A stretch of 33,778 nucleotides of DNA from Desulfobacterales bacterium (GTDB lineage: Bacteria > Desulfobacterota > Desulfovibrionia > Desulfovibrionales > Desulfothermaceae). Location: the NCBI GenBank assembly GCA_027064715.1, contig JAMOPG010000201.1:1-33778 (forward strand). The letters run 5' to 3'. The notes under the pieces are model-generated. The model worked only from the letters and a program-made list of their open reading frames with translations, ran no database searches and had not been told where the DNA came from. This document shows, in pieces, positions 6,659-15,073 of this stretch; position 1 is the stretch's first letter; each line of letters begins with the position of its first letter. Both the position numbers and the translations under genes were made by a program.

Positions 6659-7879
6659 TCACAAAATAGTAGCCAATATTGTATCCAATAATTGATTGTG
6701 TTTTTCCACTATAGGTCTTAAGGCATTGATTGGCAAATTCAATTCATCAAAGTCTTCATCATTCATCCCAGGCACAACATATTTTCCACCCCTTGAAACC
6801 TCAATAGCATTGGCCAAATTGTCAGCTACCTGGAGTATAATTGCACCTTTTTTGAAATTAGCCCCTCTTGGTGAATGGTGATGAGTTACTATGTCTCTAA
6901 TTTCATCAGGGAATTCCCAACTTTCCATAATGAGATTGCTTAAATCTGTATGTGTAAAACCAAGGACAATCTCTTCAGCCTCAACCATTGGCACCATGTT
7001 CTCTCTGGCAAAGATTAAGGTCTCAACAGTGGAATAAGGCATATTCTTAAATAAAATTAATTTACCCACATCGTGAAGTAGGCCAGCAGTGAACATGGTC
7101 TCTTCATTTACATCCTTTACATAAGAGGCAATTATCTTGGAAAATATTCCACAACTCAAGCTATGTTTCCAAAAGGTCTTCATGTCCATCAATTCAGAGG
7201 GAATGTCTTTGAAATATCTAATTGCAGACAACCCCAATGCCACTTCTGTAAGTTCTTCCTCTCCTACCAAGGCTACTGCTTGTTCAATGGAGGTCACCTT
7301 TTTTGCTAAGGCAAACAGGGGGCTATTTACCAGTTTGAGTAGTTTAGTGGCAAGTGCCACATCTGAACTCACAACCTCTGCAATGTCTTTGGCAGAAGCA
7401 CTCCCGCTATCTAAAAGCTTTTTTAACCTAAAATAAACATCTGGAAACGACGCTAAAGATAATTCGTGCTTAACAATATCTTCAGGACCTCCCATATCCT
7501 TAAAAAATAGGTCCTTCATTCGCTCCACATGCTTAGCCCTTAAAATATCTTCACAGGGAAGCTCCAATCCCTTTTTGAGTCCATCAAAAACTAACTCAAC
7601 AACTATTTTAAAAAGTTCACTAACAAATTTGCTATCTGGATTGACATACATGAAGAATTTACTAACATAATCTTCTGCAATATTTAACAAAAATCTTTCT
7701 TCCTCTTCCTTTTCTTTTATTGTCACATAAACATAATCTATTCCTGCATCAATGAGCAATTTTATGTCTTTGTCATCCAAAACCTTGCCTTTTTCCAAAA
7801 GCACAGAACCATCTAGCCCTGTAACATCCTTGGCTAACATCATTCCAGGAATTATATATTCACTGCACATCTTTTTCAC
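6659..7879 (-). CDS. HDOD-domain signalling protein with retained HD motif
   Basis: About 406 residues. The start is set at GTG 7879, because GGAGG (7890-7886) lies exactly six bases upstream. A TTG at 7912 overlaps the cheR stop, and the ATG at 7870 is too far from the Shine-Dalgarno. Residues about 1-60 resemble the small N-terminal domain of HD-GYP proteins (MMLAKDVTGLDGSVLLEKGK). Residues about 135-340 are an HDOD domain (PDVYFRLKKLLDSGSASAKD, LLKLVNSPLF). Many HDOD proteins have lost catalytic residues, but this one keeps FTAGLLHDVGKL (268-274) and a following THHHS, so residual metal binding is possible. The substrate is unknown. Its place between cheR and cheX suggests a role in motility or chemotaxis signalling. 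Confidence 0.85.
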   Translation of the reverse strand: MKKMCSEYIIPGMMLAKDVTGLDGSVLLEKGKVLDDKDIKLLIDAGIDYVYVTIKEKEEEERFLLNIAEDYVSKFFMYVNPDSKFVSELFKIVVELVFDGLKKGLELPCEDILRAKHVERMKDLFFKDMGGPEDIVKHELSLASFPDVYFRLKKLLDSGSASAKDIAEVVSSDVALATKLLKLVNSPLFALAKKVTSIEQAVALVGEEELTEVALGLSAIRYFKDIPSELMDMKTFWKHSLSCGIFSKIIASYVKDVNEETMFTAGLLHDVGKLILFKNMPYSTVETLIFARENMVPMVEAEEIVLGFTHTDLSNLIMESWEFPDEIRDIVTHHHSPRGANFKKGAIILQVADNLANAIEVSRGGKYVVPGMNDEDFDELNLPINALRPIVEKHNQLLDTILATIL

Positions 7880-7908
7880 GTCACTCCTCCATATATAAAA
7901 AAACTTAA

Positions 7909-8784
7909 TCAATTTTTAATATAAACTATCCCACCTGGTTTGATTTGGGATTTAAATAACTTGGAAATCCTGTGAATACTTTCTGAATAGCCCAAAAATA
8001 AATAACCATCATCTTTTAACTTATCGTAAAAATTGTTAATTACTCGCCTTTTCACTTCATCATCAAAATAGATGATTACATTTCTGCAAAAAATAATATC
8101 AGAGTTAGGAACCTTTTTTGTATGTTTTGGATCAGTTATGTTTAAGAGTTGGAAATTAACTAGTTTTTGTACCTTAGGATGAATCTTGTATCCATCTGGC
8201 TGCTTTATAAAATATTTTTCTATTATGTGATCTGGTGTGGTCCTTAATGAATATTGATTATATATTCCCCTTCTAGCCCTAATAAGCACAGCAGGAGAGA
8301 TATCAGTGGCATATATCTGGATTCTCCAACCAATAATTGACACCTTTAATACTTCGTGAAGTATTATCCCTAATGTATAAGGTTCTTCACCAGTTGAACA
8401 TCCAGCAGACCAGATCTTGAGCTCTTTGTTTCCTTGTTTTTCCCTTTTTTTGATAATCTCTGGGAGTATAATATTTTTAAACACAGTGAGTTGTTTTATA
8501 TCTCTAAAAAAACTTGTCTCATTTACTGTAATAAGCTCACAGAGCTTTTTGAACTCACTTTCTTTTTTAGGCGAAAATTTTAAATATTTTATGTAATCGG
8601 CATAAGAAGATAAATGTAATTCTTTCAGCCTGTTCCCTAATTTGTTTTCTATAAGATATTTTCGTCGTACAGGGATAGCTATCCCCGTTTTATCATGAAT
8701 AAAGGCTGTCAATTCTTTGAACTCATTAATTGACATCTTTGGAGTTTTCCGAAGAGTTAATTTTCCGATTGATAATTCAGGCAT
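7909..8784 (-). CDS. cheR: Chemoreceptor methyltransferase CheR
   Basis: A 291-residue cytoplasmic enzyme that methylates glutamates of chemoreceptors with S-adenosylmethionine. The N-terminal all-helical CheR_N domain covers about 17-75. Then comes NETSFFRD (88-95), the SAM-binding loop WSAGCSTGEEPYTLG (125-139), YATDIS (motif II), FCRNVIIYF (motif III/IV) and GYLFLGYSES near the C-terminus. Length is normal. The start follows GGGAGG about 12 bases upstream; the next in-frame ATG (residue 17) has no ribosome site. It is first in the operon cheR-HDOD-cheX behind the promoter at 8833-8860. Confidence 0.95.
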   Translation of the reverse strand: MPELSIGKLTLRKTPKMSINEFKELTAFIHDKTGIAIPVRRKYLIENKLGNRLKELHLSSYADYIKYLKFSPKKESEFKKLCELITVNETSFFRDIKQLTVFKNIILPEIIKKREKQGNKELKIWSAGCSTGEEPYTLGIILHEVLKVSIIGWRIQIYATDISPAVLIRARRGIYNQYSLRTTPDHIIEKYFIKQPDGYKIHPKVQKLVNFQLLNITDPKHTKKVPNSDIIFCRNVIIYFDDEVKRRVINNFYDKLKDDGYLFLGYSESIHRISKLFKSQIKPGGIVYIKN

Positions 8785-8832
8785 AATATTATTCTACCTC
8801 CCGTTAATTTCTCTTGTGAACTCATTACTTTT

Positions 8833-8860
8833 TCTATAATAACTTTCTTCTTATGGTCAA
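8833..8860 (-). promoter_or_regulatory. Sigma-70 type promoter of cheR operon
   Basis: Minus strand: -35 TTGACC (8860-8855), 16-base spacer, -10 TATAGA (8838-8833). Predicted start near 8826 gives a leader of about 42 bases. Notably not a sigma-54 or sigma-28 type site, unlike the flagellar operon. Confidence 0.55.
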
Positions 8861-9002
8861 TTGAGAAAAGCAAGATTTTTGAGTTATTGTTTCTTCTTGT
8901 ATATAAATACCAACTTTTTTGTCTTACCCTGTGATTGCTACCTTCTAAAACTTACTGAGAGTTGCTGTTTATTTGATTTCATGATTTACCTTAAAAAAAT
9001 TA

Positions 9003-9031
9003 TTGAAAATTAAGGGGTAATTGTTTAATAT
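9003..9031 (+). promoter_or_regulatory. Sigma-70 promoter placing the transcript start at the DUF2284 ATG
   Basis: -35 TTGAAA (9003-9008), 17-base spacer, -10 TAATAT (9026-9031). The normal 6-7 base distance puts the start at 9038-9039, on the A of the ATG or one base before it. This fits the lack of a Shine-Dalgarno within the usual distance. Confidence 0.5.
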
Positions 9032-9038
9032 ATAACAG

Positions 9039-9512
9039 ATGGATACCTATGTAAAAATAATCTTTGAAAAAGAGATATCAACAGCACAAATAGTAGTATC
9101 TCCTCGGCCTGTGTGGAAGTGTTTCTCATGTCCCATGTATGGGATGCGTGCTTCGTGTCCACCTTTTGTCCCTTCATGGAAAGAAACCAAAGAGTGGGTT
9201 AAAAGCTATAACAAAGCCATTTTAATAAAATTTTTTGTCAATATGGAAAATTTTGAACAGGATAAAAAAAACATCATTTTATATCTATTAAATAAGGAAA
9301 AAGAGCTTTTTACCAAAGGTAATCCTTATGCATTTTCCCTATTTCCTGGCAGTTGCAATCTATGTAGAGATTGTTCCTTTCAGCACCATAAAAAATGTAT
9401 TATGCCAAATCGTGTGAGGCCTTCAGTTGATGCCATTGGGATAGAGCTCAGTTCTATTACCACAATTAATTTTCAGGAAAGTGTCCTCTATTCATTGATT
9501 TTTAAATCATAA
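9039..9512 (+). CDS. DUF2284 predicted metal-binding protein
   Basis: A 157-residue soluble protein with the cysteine pattern of DUF2284: C28-x2-C31...C40-P-P in KCFSCPMYGMRASCPP, and C106-x2-C109-x2-C112...C120 followed by the conserved RPSVDAIGI. The seven cysteines suggest a zinc or iron-sulfur site; the function of the family is not established. It is the only plus-strand gene between cheR and flgF, flanked by divergent cheR and convergent flgL. It has its own promoter and terminator and so is probably a single-gene unit. No Shine-Dalgarno is placed correctly for the ATG (AAGGGG lies 22 bases away). Length is slightly below many family members (about 190). Confidence 0.85.
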   Translation: MDTYVKIIFEKEISTAQIVVSPRPVWKCFSCPMYGMRASCPPFVPSWKETKEWVKSYNKAILIKFFVNMENFEQDKKNIILYLLNKEKELFTKGNPYAFSLFPGSCNLCRDCSFQHHKKCIMPNRVRPSVDAIGIELSSITTINFQESVLYSLIFKS

Positions 9513-9549
9513 AAAATAATTTAAGCCAATTCAACTTGTTGGGCAGTTT

Positions 9550-9584
9550 CAGATATTGCTCAGATAGCAATCTGTTATTTTTTT
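9550..9584 (+). terminator. Terminator after the DUF2284 gene
   Basis: CAGA (9550-9553) and TTGCT (9556-9560) pair with AGCAA (9566-9570) and TCTG (9571-9574), with a two-base bulge, followed by seven T (9578-9584). It faces the end of flgL, whose stop is 5 bases further on. On the minus strand no T run follows, so it serves the plus strand only. Confidence 0.65.
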
Positions 9585-9588
9585 AATT

Positions 9589-11496
9589 CTACACATAATT
9601 TACCAGGCTTACCTTCATTATCATTGATGCTGATTTTAATATTGCCTGATATACTGTCTGTTGTTGGCTTATTTTTGTTAAAAGATCTACAAAATCCACG
9701 TCTTCTATAAAACTTTTTCTCTCTGTTTGATTTAATTGAAGGTCTGTTAAAATAGATTCTGTGGTATTTAATCTATTTAGCTTTGCTCCAATCTTGACAT
9801 GCATCTTGGTAACTTGAGTTAAAGCACCATCAATGTAATCAAGGGTTTCACTTATGTTTTCCTGATTGTTTAATTCTAAAGCAGCAATGAGTTTTCCAAT
9901 ACCAACAAAGAGATTCATCTTTTCATCATTTGCAAAGACCATTTCCATACCAGATGAATTTTTGTAAAACCCACCAAAGATTTGGGTACCAACATGAGTA
10001 ACAGATATATCAACTCCTTGATAAATTTCAGATTCCATACTTGCATCTCTGGGATGGATTACAAATTGGTCTCCAGGAGATAGACTCTGCGTTAAAGTGG
10101 AGGGAGCGATTTTGAGAAGACCACCTTCCACTGGCAAAGTTTCATATCCTGAGCCAGTAGCGGTTATTTTATGACCACTGTCCCATGTAATTCCCCCGTC
10201 TGTACTGTATGAATATTCTATAATATCTCCATTTGCAAATCCATTAGTTCCAGTTACACTATCTATTCTCACTACAATATTATTTTTTATTTCTCCCTGT
10301 GCAAATGCATATAAATTAGTATTGGATTGTTCAACGTCAATAGAACCAATTTTGAATTCAAGTCCATCTAGTTGAGGTATAGATGCGCCACTTGAATGAT
10401 CCAATTGACTTAAAGTGACTTTGCCTCCAGGCAATTCCAATTCTATACTAGAACTACCACTAGGATTCTCAGCTATTACTTCATCTGACCAAGTAACACC
10501 ACCATCAAAGCTATATTGATATTCAATGGAATTACCATCACCTAATATAACTGATGATACAGTTGGATCTGCTGATTTTATCCTTACCAATACTTGATTT
10601 TCAAAACTTCCATTTTTTTCTGGAGTTATTGCTAAATTGTAGTCTTTATAGGTACCAGATGGAACCTTTTTTATTTCAACACCATTTCCTGATTCATTAT
10701 CTCCTTGATAGATTGCTGTGGGGGCAAGTATCAATTCTGTTCTCTCTTCACCAGCCTCTGTTTCATCAGTAACAACTTCATATCCCTTTTTTAATTCAAT
10801 TTGGACTCCACCAAGCTGTAAAGTTGTCTCTCCTGTCTTTAAGGTCCCTGTTCTTATGGTGGTTTGGGAACTACCTTTTTTAACAATATAATTGATATCA
10901 TCATCTATACCAATTCTTGCAGTTGCACTTCCAGGTTTACTAAATTCAATTACTATTACCTCATCACTATTTCCAGTTATATTTTTTACATAAGCATTAA
11001 CATCATCTAGCCCTGTATCATCCTTTTTATTAGAAAAAAGAGTCAGACCCTTCTCAAAGGCTTCACTATCTGTTTTGTGTCCAGCAAAGATAGACCTTCC
11101 TTCATAAGTAGTATTAGCCAAGGATAGAAGTTGGTCATATATCTGTTTTACTTCATTTAATATTGACTTTCTGTCCCTTTCATTTAGGGTGCCTGTAGAG
11201 GCTTGAACTGCGAGTTCTTTTAATCTTGTTAATTGATCTTCCACCTGTTTTAAGGTGGTATCAGCAAGTCCTAACCATCCTTTGGAATTATTGATATTTG
11301 CCTGATATTGGGTAAGGGCCTTAATAGAATCCCTATATGATAAGATTCTGGCCATGCCAACTGGGTTATCAGAAGGATTGTTTATCTTTTTCTGTGTGGA
11401 GCCCTGTTCATATAATTTGTGAAGTGAAGTTGTGGTCTGGTCTAAATAGTTTATAAAACTGGTATATAGCATGCTTTGAGATATTCTGGAAGTCAT
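9589..11496 (-). CDS. flgL: Flagellar hook-associated protein FlgL (HAP3), enlarged
   Basis: A 635-residue hook-filament junction protein, about twice the usual length (about 300-400). The conserved flagellin-like N-terminus covers about 1-150 (coiled coil, 'INNPSDNPVGMARILSYRDSI', 'NERDRKSILNEVKQIYDQL', 'IFAGHKT'), and the conserved C-terminus about 490-635 ('DVDFVDLLTKISQQQTVYQ'). The middle holds two related segments of about 80 residues, each with a (Y/S)S-x-DGG-(V/I)-TW motif and an ending like GDQF-x-I. These probably form surface-exposed domains. Exported by the flagellar type III system, presumably with FlgN as chaperone. AAGGGG lies upstream of the ATG. It follows flgK by 33 bases and is last in the operon. 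Confidence 0.93.
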   Translation of the reverse strand: MTSRISQSMLYTSFINYLDQTTTSLHKLYEQGSTQKKINNPSDNPVGMARILSYRDSIKALTQYQANINNSKGWLGLADTTLKQVEDQLTRLKELAVQASTGTLNERDRKSILNEVKQIYDQLLSLANTTYEGRSIFAGHKTDSEAFEKGLTLFSNKKDDTGLDDVNAYVKNITGNSDEVIVIEFSKPGSATARIGIDDDINYIVKKGSSQTTIRTGTLKTGETTLQLGGVQIELKKGYEVVTDETEAGEERTELILAPTAIYQGDNESGNGVEIKKVPSGTYKDYNLAITPEKNGSFENQVLVRIKSADPTVSSVILGDGNSIEYQYSFDGGVTWSDEVIAENPSGSSSIELELPGGKVTLSQLDHSSGASIPQLDGLEFKIGSIDVEQSNTNLYAFAQGEIKNNIVVRIDSVTGTNGFANGDIIEYSYSTDGGITWDSGHKITATGSGYETLPVEGGLLKIAPSTLTQSLSPGDQFVIHPRDASMESEIYQGVDISVTHVGTQIFGGFYKNSSGMEMVFANDEKMNLFVGIGKLIAALELNNQENISETLDYIDGALTQVTKMHVKIGAKLNRLNTTESILTDLQLNQTERKSFIEDVDFVDLLTKISQQQTVYQAILKSASMIMKVSLVNYV

Positions 11497-11529
11497 TTTA
11501 AGACCCCTTTTTATTTGTCTTTCTATGTT

Positions 11530-13689
11530 TTATGGCAACATTTGAATAATTGTGGACATCATCTGTTCTGAAACTGTAATGAGTTTTGCAGCTGCTGTAT
11601 ATGCTTGCTGAAATTTAAGTAGATTGCTCATTTCTTCATCTAAATTCACCCCTGATATCTCTTTTTGTTTTCTATCTAGATCTGTTGCCAGTGATTTGAA
11701 GAAGTTGTAATTATATTCTGCCCGTTGGGTATATGCGCCAACTGTGGCTGTAAGAGAGTTATAATATCCCTGTAGGGTATTTTTTGTTGTTCCCTCAGAC
11801 TTGGTGGTAAAGGACACCTGTTTATATTGAAGGGCAGCTATGCTGTTGGCTGTTGTGTTGTCTGCTGGGTTTGCCTCTCCTGCACCATTTATTTTTCCTG
11901 CAGCAATAAAGTCCAAGTTTTGATTTATATAAGAATTTACCGCAATGTCACCAGTTCCTGTCCCTTCAAAAAAGGTATTTATGCCTAGTGCAGCAAGAAG
12001 ACCTGTTGTATCATCTCCAAAGGCAAATTGGTAATTGGGGTTTTTTACTTTTATGTTTAGTTTATTATCAATTATTTGAGCTTGAAGATATTTGTTTAAT
12101 CTTGAATCGTTGTTAATTGCATTTGTTATGTCTTCTAATGAGTGTGTATTTGGATCAAAATTTGTTTGTCCAGTGGTGGGGTCGCCGTCTATGTCAGGAT
12201 AAGTAGGTCCTTCAACCAGTTTCCCTGTAGTTTTATCGGATATATAGATAGAAAAATTTCCCTGCGACAATTTGTCATAAAAAAACAGCCCTGAAGCATT
12301 GGAACCTAAGGGTTCTTTGGTATTTTGGACACTGTATGTTCCAGTAATTTCCCCAAATTTTTGTAGCCCTGCGCCCTGCGAATGTATTCTATTTACTTCC
12401 CATATTAGTTCTTTTGCAAATTCATTGAATTTTTCTTTGATTTCTCCAATATAGTTATCCCTAAAATAGAACATTCCAGCAAGAGTGCCACCAACCAATC
12501 TTCTAGTATTGTCCTCTCCATTACTAAGAACCATTGGCGTTATATTTACCTTAGATGAAGTTGTCTTATACCAGTATAAACCGTGTTTAGGGACAATATG
12601 AAAGGTGTCTCCTACTTCAATGGAATTTAATCCAGAATATTGATTAGGATCATTGGGATCTCCAAACCATACTTGCACATCACTGGTTGGAAGAGTGACA
12701 CGAGAATCATAATTTCTCGCAGGAATCGTAATTAAGTTTCCATTTTCATCAGTTAGCCAACTCTTCCCCCCATCAATAGATATTTTGAATTTTGCTGCGT
12801 TTGCATCGCTTGCACTGCTTCCCACCACTGAACCTGATTTAATTGCTTCCAATGTATATTCATATTCATCAGACCCACTAAAATATATTTGACCATCAAA
12901 AGTTGATTCTGGTGTGAGAAGGGTGATGGTTTGAGGACCTTCTAAGGCCAGTCTATAATATTCAATACCATCAACAAGTGTATAACCAGACTTGGTTGTA
13001 ATAAGCAGATCTCCTCCTCCATGGTCTATTACTGTTACGTCTAAAAGTTGGGAAAGATCCCTGATCAAAGAATTTCTCTTGTCATAGAGCTCATTGGGAT
13101 TGTTTTGTCCAGGATGATACCTCGCTGTTATCTGTCTATTGAGCTCAGCAATTTCTTTGATGAGTTTATTGGCCTTTTCTACATCTTGTTCAATAAAATC
13201 ATTAATCTGCATTTGGAGATTTTGGAGGTCAGTTGATGAAACATCAATTGCTTGAATTAAGTTCTCAGCATTCCCAAGTAGAGCTGTTCTAACACTGGAA
13301 TCATCTGGCCTTTGGGCCAAATCTTGCCAGGAGGCAAAAAATTGCTCAACTGCAGCGCTGACTCCAGCCTCTTCTTTATTTTTAAAAACAGCCTGCACAC
13401 TGTCTAAGTTCTCGTGTAATGTCCTCCACCTCTCCTGATATGTGTATTTATCCAGGTATTGCTTTTCAATAAAATCATTAAAGATCCTGACGATTTCTTT
13501 TGCCCTTACCCCTGTTCCCAGTTGACCTGGAGCATAGTCAATTGAAGGAGCCTCTTCTAATATGACCTTTCTTCTAGAATATCCTGGGGTATTTACATTA
13601 GCAATATTGTTACCTGTTGTCTCAATTGCACTTTGTGATGAAAAAAGTGCCCATCTACCTATGTCTAAGACTGCACCAAGTCCTGGCAT
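11530..13689 (-). CDS. flgK: Flagellar hook-associated protein FlgK (HAP1)
   Basis: A 719-residue hook-filament junction protein, longer than enterobacterial FlgK (about 550). N-terminal rod/hook signature: ALFSSQSAIETTGNNIANVN-TPGYSRR (residues about 12-40). The C-terminal signature is GVNLDEEMSNLLKFQQAY-TAAAKLI. Residues about 275-370 hold an insertion with an SIDGGKSW motif and VGDTFHIVP that resembles the repeated segments of FlgL. The ATG directly follows the flgN stop (TAGATG), with GGGAGG inside the end of flgN, so the two are coupled. Exported by the flagellar type III apparatus. Confidence 0.95.
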   Translation of the reverse strand: MPGLGAVLDIGRWALFSSQSAIETTGNNIANVNTPGYSRRKVILEEAPSIDYAPGQLGTGVRAKEIVRIFNDFIEKQYLDKYTYQERWRTLHENLDSVQAVFKNKEEAGVSAAVEQFFASWQDLAQRPDDSSVRTALLGNAENLIQAIDVSSTDLQNLQMQINDFIEQDVEKANKLIKEIAELNRQITARYHPGQNNPNELYDKRNSLIRDLSQLLDVTVIDHGGGDLLITTKSGYTLVDGIEYYRLALEGPQTITLLTPESTFDGQIYFSGSDEYEYTLEAIKSGSVVGSSASDANAAKFKISIDGGKSWLTDENGNLITIPARNYDSRVTLPTSDVQVWFGDPNDPNQYSGLNSIEVGDTFHIVPKHGLYWYKTTSSKVNITPMVLSNGEDNTRRLVGGTLAGMFYFRDNYIGEIKEKFNEFAKELIWEVNRIHSQGAGLQKFGEITGTYSVQNTKEPLGSNASGLFFYDKLSQGNFSIYISDKTTGKLVEGPTYPDIDGDPTTGQTNFDPNTHSLEDITNAINNDSRLNKYLQAQIIDNKLNIKVKNPNYQFAFGDDTTGLLAALGINTFFEGTGTGDIAVNSYINQNLDFIAAGKINGAGEANPADNTTANSIAALQYKQVSFTTKSEGTTKNTLQGYYNSLTATVGAYTQRAEYNYNFFKSLATDLDRKQKEISGVNLDEEMSNLLKFQQAYTAAAKLITVSEQMMSTIIQMLP

Positions 13690-14163
13690 CTATAGCCTCC
13701 CACTAAAAATACATGGACCTTCTGTTTTTTCATTCAAAATACCTTGCCTTGAGTAGAAATTTTTGGCCTTTGGTCTCAAATTATCATAAAGAAAATTTAC
13801 CAGTTCCTTGGTCTGTTCAAGGTGAGCAATTGCAAGATCTGCATTAATGGTAGCCTGGTCCATGCATTTTTTTTCCAAGGATTTAATTTTTTTAATAAGA
13901 CCAGTAATACAAGACCTTACCTCTTCATTCTCCTCATTTATCACTTCCATCAAACTTGATTTGTTAAACTTTTCTTCAATATATTTTTTTAACCATTGTT
14001 TTTCATTTAATATATGATTAATTAATCTCTGTATGGAAAATTGATTTTTTTGTAGTCCCTGTTTTTGTGTATCAATGAGCAATTTGTATTCTTGTTGTTG
14101 CAGAGAAAAAAGCAACTTAAGTGCAGCCAGTTGTCTTTTTAAAGAAGGTATTATCCTCTCCAT
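13690..14163 (-). CDS. flgN: FlgN-like flagellar export chaperone
   Basis: About 157 residues, entirely helical and rich in Lys/Glu/Gln, starting MERIIPSLKRQLAAL. The start at 14163 is chosen because AAGGAG lies six bases upstream, inside the last codons of the preceding M23 gene; a longer frame upstream only overlaps that gene. The sequence is weakly conserved, but the helical character, the 'LLxxQ...Y' pattern and the position immediately before flgK and flgL identify it as FlgN. FlgN binds the C-termini of FlgK and FlgL and brings them to the export gate. Confidence 0.82.
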   Translation of the reverse strand: MERIIPSLKRQLAALKLLFSLQQQEYKLLIDTQKQGLQKNQFSIQRLINHILNEKQWLKKYIEEKFNKSSLMEVINEENEEVRSCITGLIKKIKSLEKKCMDQATINADLAIAHLEQTKELVNFLYDNLRPKAKNFYSRQGILNEKTEGPCIFSGRL

Positions 14164-14164
14164 C

Positions 14165-15073
14165 TTAGGCTCCTTCATGTTCTTTATATATTTTTTTGGC
14201 ATATTTTGGATACAAGAAATTAATAGGATCCACTGGTTTATCATTTATCCTTAATTCAAAGTGTAGATGCGGACCTGTTGCGCGTCCAGTGTTTCCAACC
14301 AGGGCAATGACATCTCCTTTTTTTACTTTATCTCCTTGTTTTACTAAATTTTTTTCATTATGGGCATAAATGGTTTTAATTCCATTTTTCCCCTGGATTA
14401 TTACAACATTTCCATAACCATGTTTTTCGCCAGAAAAAATCACTTCGCCTTGTGTTACAGATTTTATGGGACTCCCTTTTGGCGCTGCTATATCCACACC
14501 ATTGTGCCATCTTATCTCTTTTAAAAAAGGATCTTGTCGCCATCCAAAGGTAGATGAAATCTTCCCATCAACTGGTAAGAAATTATTCTCAGCCTCTGCC
14601 CTTTTTTCTATCTTTTCTGCTATTTCATTAATCTTATCGGATAGATCTTCATTTTCATAAGTTATATTTGGTGGTTCACTGGAGATAGTTTGTTGTGTGT
14701 TTTTTAATTGATTTGTATTGTTTATATCTTTTTTATCTAAAATGGTTTCATGGCTTTTTTGTTCAAGTTGCTCAACAAGATTGTTATACAGATAACCCGC
14801 AAGACCTATTCCACCATCTCTTGCCATTTTTAGGCAAAAATCATAGTCAAATAAATCAACATATTTATTATTAAGGGGATCTTTAAACAATCCTTCAGAA
14901 GATACACTCTTTTTCATCTCATCCCATATCTTTTCCAGAAAAATAGCTTCAAATTTTTGACATGTATCCTTCAACGTTTTTTTATCTTTTGATCCTTTTG
15001 TCATTTTTAATTGGCTGGTTATTTTTTCTTCTACTGGATTTAGATTTGTATTGGGCACACCTAGTTTATACAT
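14165..15073 (-). CDS. FlgJ-type rod-binding domain fused to M23 metallopeptidase
   Basis: 302 residues in two domains. Residues about 35-105 are the rod-binding (FlgJ N-terminal) domain: CQKFEAIFLEKIWDEMKKSV and FDYDFCLKMARDGGIGLAGYL. After a Gln/Asn/Glu-rich linker, residues 168-288 form an M23 (LytM/gp13-like) endopeptidase. Its zinc ligands H190 and D194 lie in RWHNGVDIA, and GPHLHFEL (H269, H271) plus H238 (YAHNEK) are intact. In E. coli FlgJ the second half is a glucosaminidase; here it would cut peptide cross-links to let the rod through peptidoglycan. No signal peptide is seen, consistent with export by the flagellar type III system. The ATG overlaps the flgI stop by one base (TAATG). 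Confidence 0.92.
   Translation of the reverse strand: MYKLGVPNTNLNPVEEKITSQLKMTKGSKDKKTLKDTCQKFEAIFLEKIWDEMKKSVSSEGLFKDPLNNKYVDLFDYDFCLKMARDGGIGLAGYLYNNLVEQLEQKSHETILDKKDINNTNQLKNTQQTISSEPPNITYENEDLSDKINEIAEKIEKRAEAENNFLPVDGKISSTFGWRQDPFLKEIRWHNGVDIAAPKGSPIKSVTQGEVIFSGEKHGYGNVVIIQGKNGIKTIYAHNEKNLVKQGDKVKKGDVIALVGNTGRATGPHLHFELRINDKPVDPINFLYPKYAKKIYKEHEGA

Noticed and set aside
13690-14244. Long form of FlgN starting at 14244
   Set aside because: It would overlap the M23 gene by 80 bases; a well-placed Shine-Dalgarno supports ATG 14163.
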